Shown one piece after another: positions 45,146-45,780 of a stretch of DNA of 45,780 nt. The stretch is from Planctomycetaceae bacterium. Its GTDB lineage: Bacteria > Planctomycetota > Planctomycetia > Pirellulales > Pirellulaceae. The DNA is taken from assembly GCA_002723275.1 (NCBI GenBank), contig PBNZ01000021.1, positions 1 to 45,780 on the forward strand, in the 5' to 3' direction. The stretch's first letter is position 1. Each line of letters begins with the position of its first letter. A program made the position numbers and the translations under genes. The notes under the pieces were generated by a model. It did no database searches and was not told the origin of the DNA. It saw nothing but the letters and a program-made list of their open reading frames with translations.

Positions 45146-45780
45146 ATGAATTCTCGAAACCTTTCGCGGTGGTTACACACAGTTCGACACCTCCGCCCAA
45201 TACAAATCGCCAATCGAATTCAGCGTCGGTTTCGCAGTGCCAAGCCCTCACTTTCCGATCCGCCATCGGCGAGACCCAAGCTACTAGGCTGGACCCCTCC
45301 AATCGAGCGGGAGCCATCTCTGCTTGAAGCCCAAATTCAACGAGTCTTCGAACAGGATATCCCCCTGGCTCCCAAAGCGTGGAATGATCCCAACCTGAGT
45401 CACCTTACTCGTTACAACCTGCATTACTTCGACGATCTGAATGCGGCTGGTTTCAGTGAGCGGACACTTTGGCACATCGACCTGATCGCGCGTTGGATTC
45501 AAGAAAACCCACCCGGAATCGGTACCGGCTGGGAGCCCTATCCACTTTCGATCCGCATCGCGAATTGGATCAAATGGTCTCTAGCAGGCCATGCGTTGAC
45601 AGAGGATGCCAAGCGATCTCTGGCGTTTCAAGTGCGAAGCCTCGAAAACCAGCTGGAATTCCACCTTCTCGGCAATCACCTCTGGGCCAACGCCAAGGCG
45701 TTAATTTTCGCCGGTTGCTATTTCGAGGGGCCGGAAGCCGCACGTTGGTTACAGCGGGGAACGGCGCTATTTGATCAAGA
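45146..45780 (+). CDS. Heparinase II/III family protein, 5' part
   Basis: At least 211 residues, cut by the window end. The ATG at 45146 (MNSRNLSRWLHTVRHLRPIQ) suits the family start; an in-frame ATG at 45080 and the frame further upstream are also open. Family sequence is clear: HLTRYNLHYFDDLNAAGF, GTGWEPYPLSIRIANWIKW, LENQLEFHLLGNHLWANAKA and FAGCYFEGPEAARW. These are the toroidal N-terminal-domain motifs of polysaccharide lyases; the catalytic lyase domain is beyond the edge. In EPS loci such genes trim or modify the polymer. No signal peptide is apparent. Confidence 0.9.
   Translation, partial: MNSRNLSRWLHTVRHLRPIQIANRIQRRFRSAKPSLSDPPSARPKLLGWTPPIEREPSLLEAQIQRVFEQDIPLAPKAWNDPNLSHLTRYNLHYFDDLNAAGFSERTLWHIDLIARWIQENPPGIGTGWEPYPLSIRIANWIKWSLAGHALTEDAKRSLAFQVRSLENQLEFHLLGNHLWANAKALIFAGCYFEGPEAARWLQRGTALFDQ

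Noticed and set aside
45469-45774. Open frame of 101 codons near the window end
   Set aside because: It is a shadow in another frame of the heparinase-like gene.
1-45780. CRISPR arrays, insertion sequences, prophage, tRNA and rRNA genes
   Set aside because: No spaced direct repeats, transposase or integrase, or tRNA-like folds were found on reading both strands, although no covariance search could be run.

Overview
The window looks like a chromosomal piece of a planctomycete, most likely Pirellulales-like. This is inferred from gene content, not from any rRNA. The signs are divergent FG-GAP/UnbV-ASPIC lipoproteins, a LamG plus dockerin-like protein with a PEP-CTERM tail, a DUF1080 protein, a MoxR-DUF58-VWA operon next to a DUF4159 gene, an exported YRP-type repeat protein, and an EPS cluster with an exosortase-type (DUF3473-like) deacetylase. 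Base composition is moderate throughout. No phage, transposon, CRISPR array, tRNA or rRNA was seen.

Layout. 1-6.7 kb: two divergent FG-GAP/ASPIC genes. The leftward one has an in-frame TGA followed by a convincing bacterial SECIS-like hairpin, so it may be a selenoprotein. The rightward one is broken by a frameshift and an apparent internal deletion. A PEP-CTERM surface protein with its own terminator follows. 6.7-16.6 kb: a metallophosphoesterase, then a leftward operon of MoxR ATPase, DUF58, BatA-like and VWA proteins, with a divergent DUF4159 protein; this is a likely envelope-stress or chaperone-like module. 16.6-23.6 kb: rhomboid protease, a membrane-anchored unknown, a BRCT-MerR-TPR fusion, an exported repeat protein and a HEAT-repeat protein. 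23.8-26.3 kb: lipoate ligase-like gene, tmk and holB; yjbQ converges on them. 27.1-28 kb: a small conserved-looking gene behind a strong promoter and structured leader, then csrA (too short for a usual ORF cut-off) preceded by a 100-aa partner gene.

29.2 kb to the end is an exopolysaccharide or surface-glycan region: UDP-GlcNAc/ManNAc-type dehydrogenase, UDP-glucuronate decarboxylase, GlcA-epimerase-like enzyme, an acyl-CoA-ligase-like ANL enzyme, DegT aminotransferase, polysaccharide deacetylase, GT4 glycosyltransferase, another epimerase, a formyltransferase, a WecA-type initiating phosphoglycosyl transferase with an unusual C-terminal extension, and the start of a heparinase II/III family gene. 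Embedded in it are an alkyltransferase-endonuclease V fusion, a DUF1080 protein and a coiled-coil membrane protein. The sugar enzymes would supply an amino or N-formyl sugar, and the transferases would assemble it on undecaprenyl phosphate.

The most interesting signals are the candidate selenocysteine codon with its hairpin at 488-517, the alkyltransferase-endonuclease V fusion whose active site reads PCFRV, the structured leader at 26.9-27.1 kb, and three short tandem repeats in intergenic regions.
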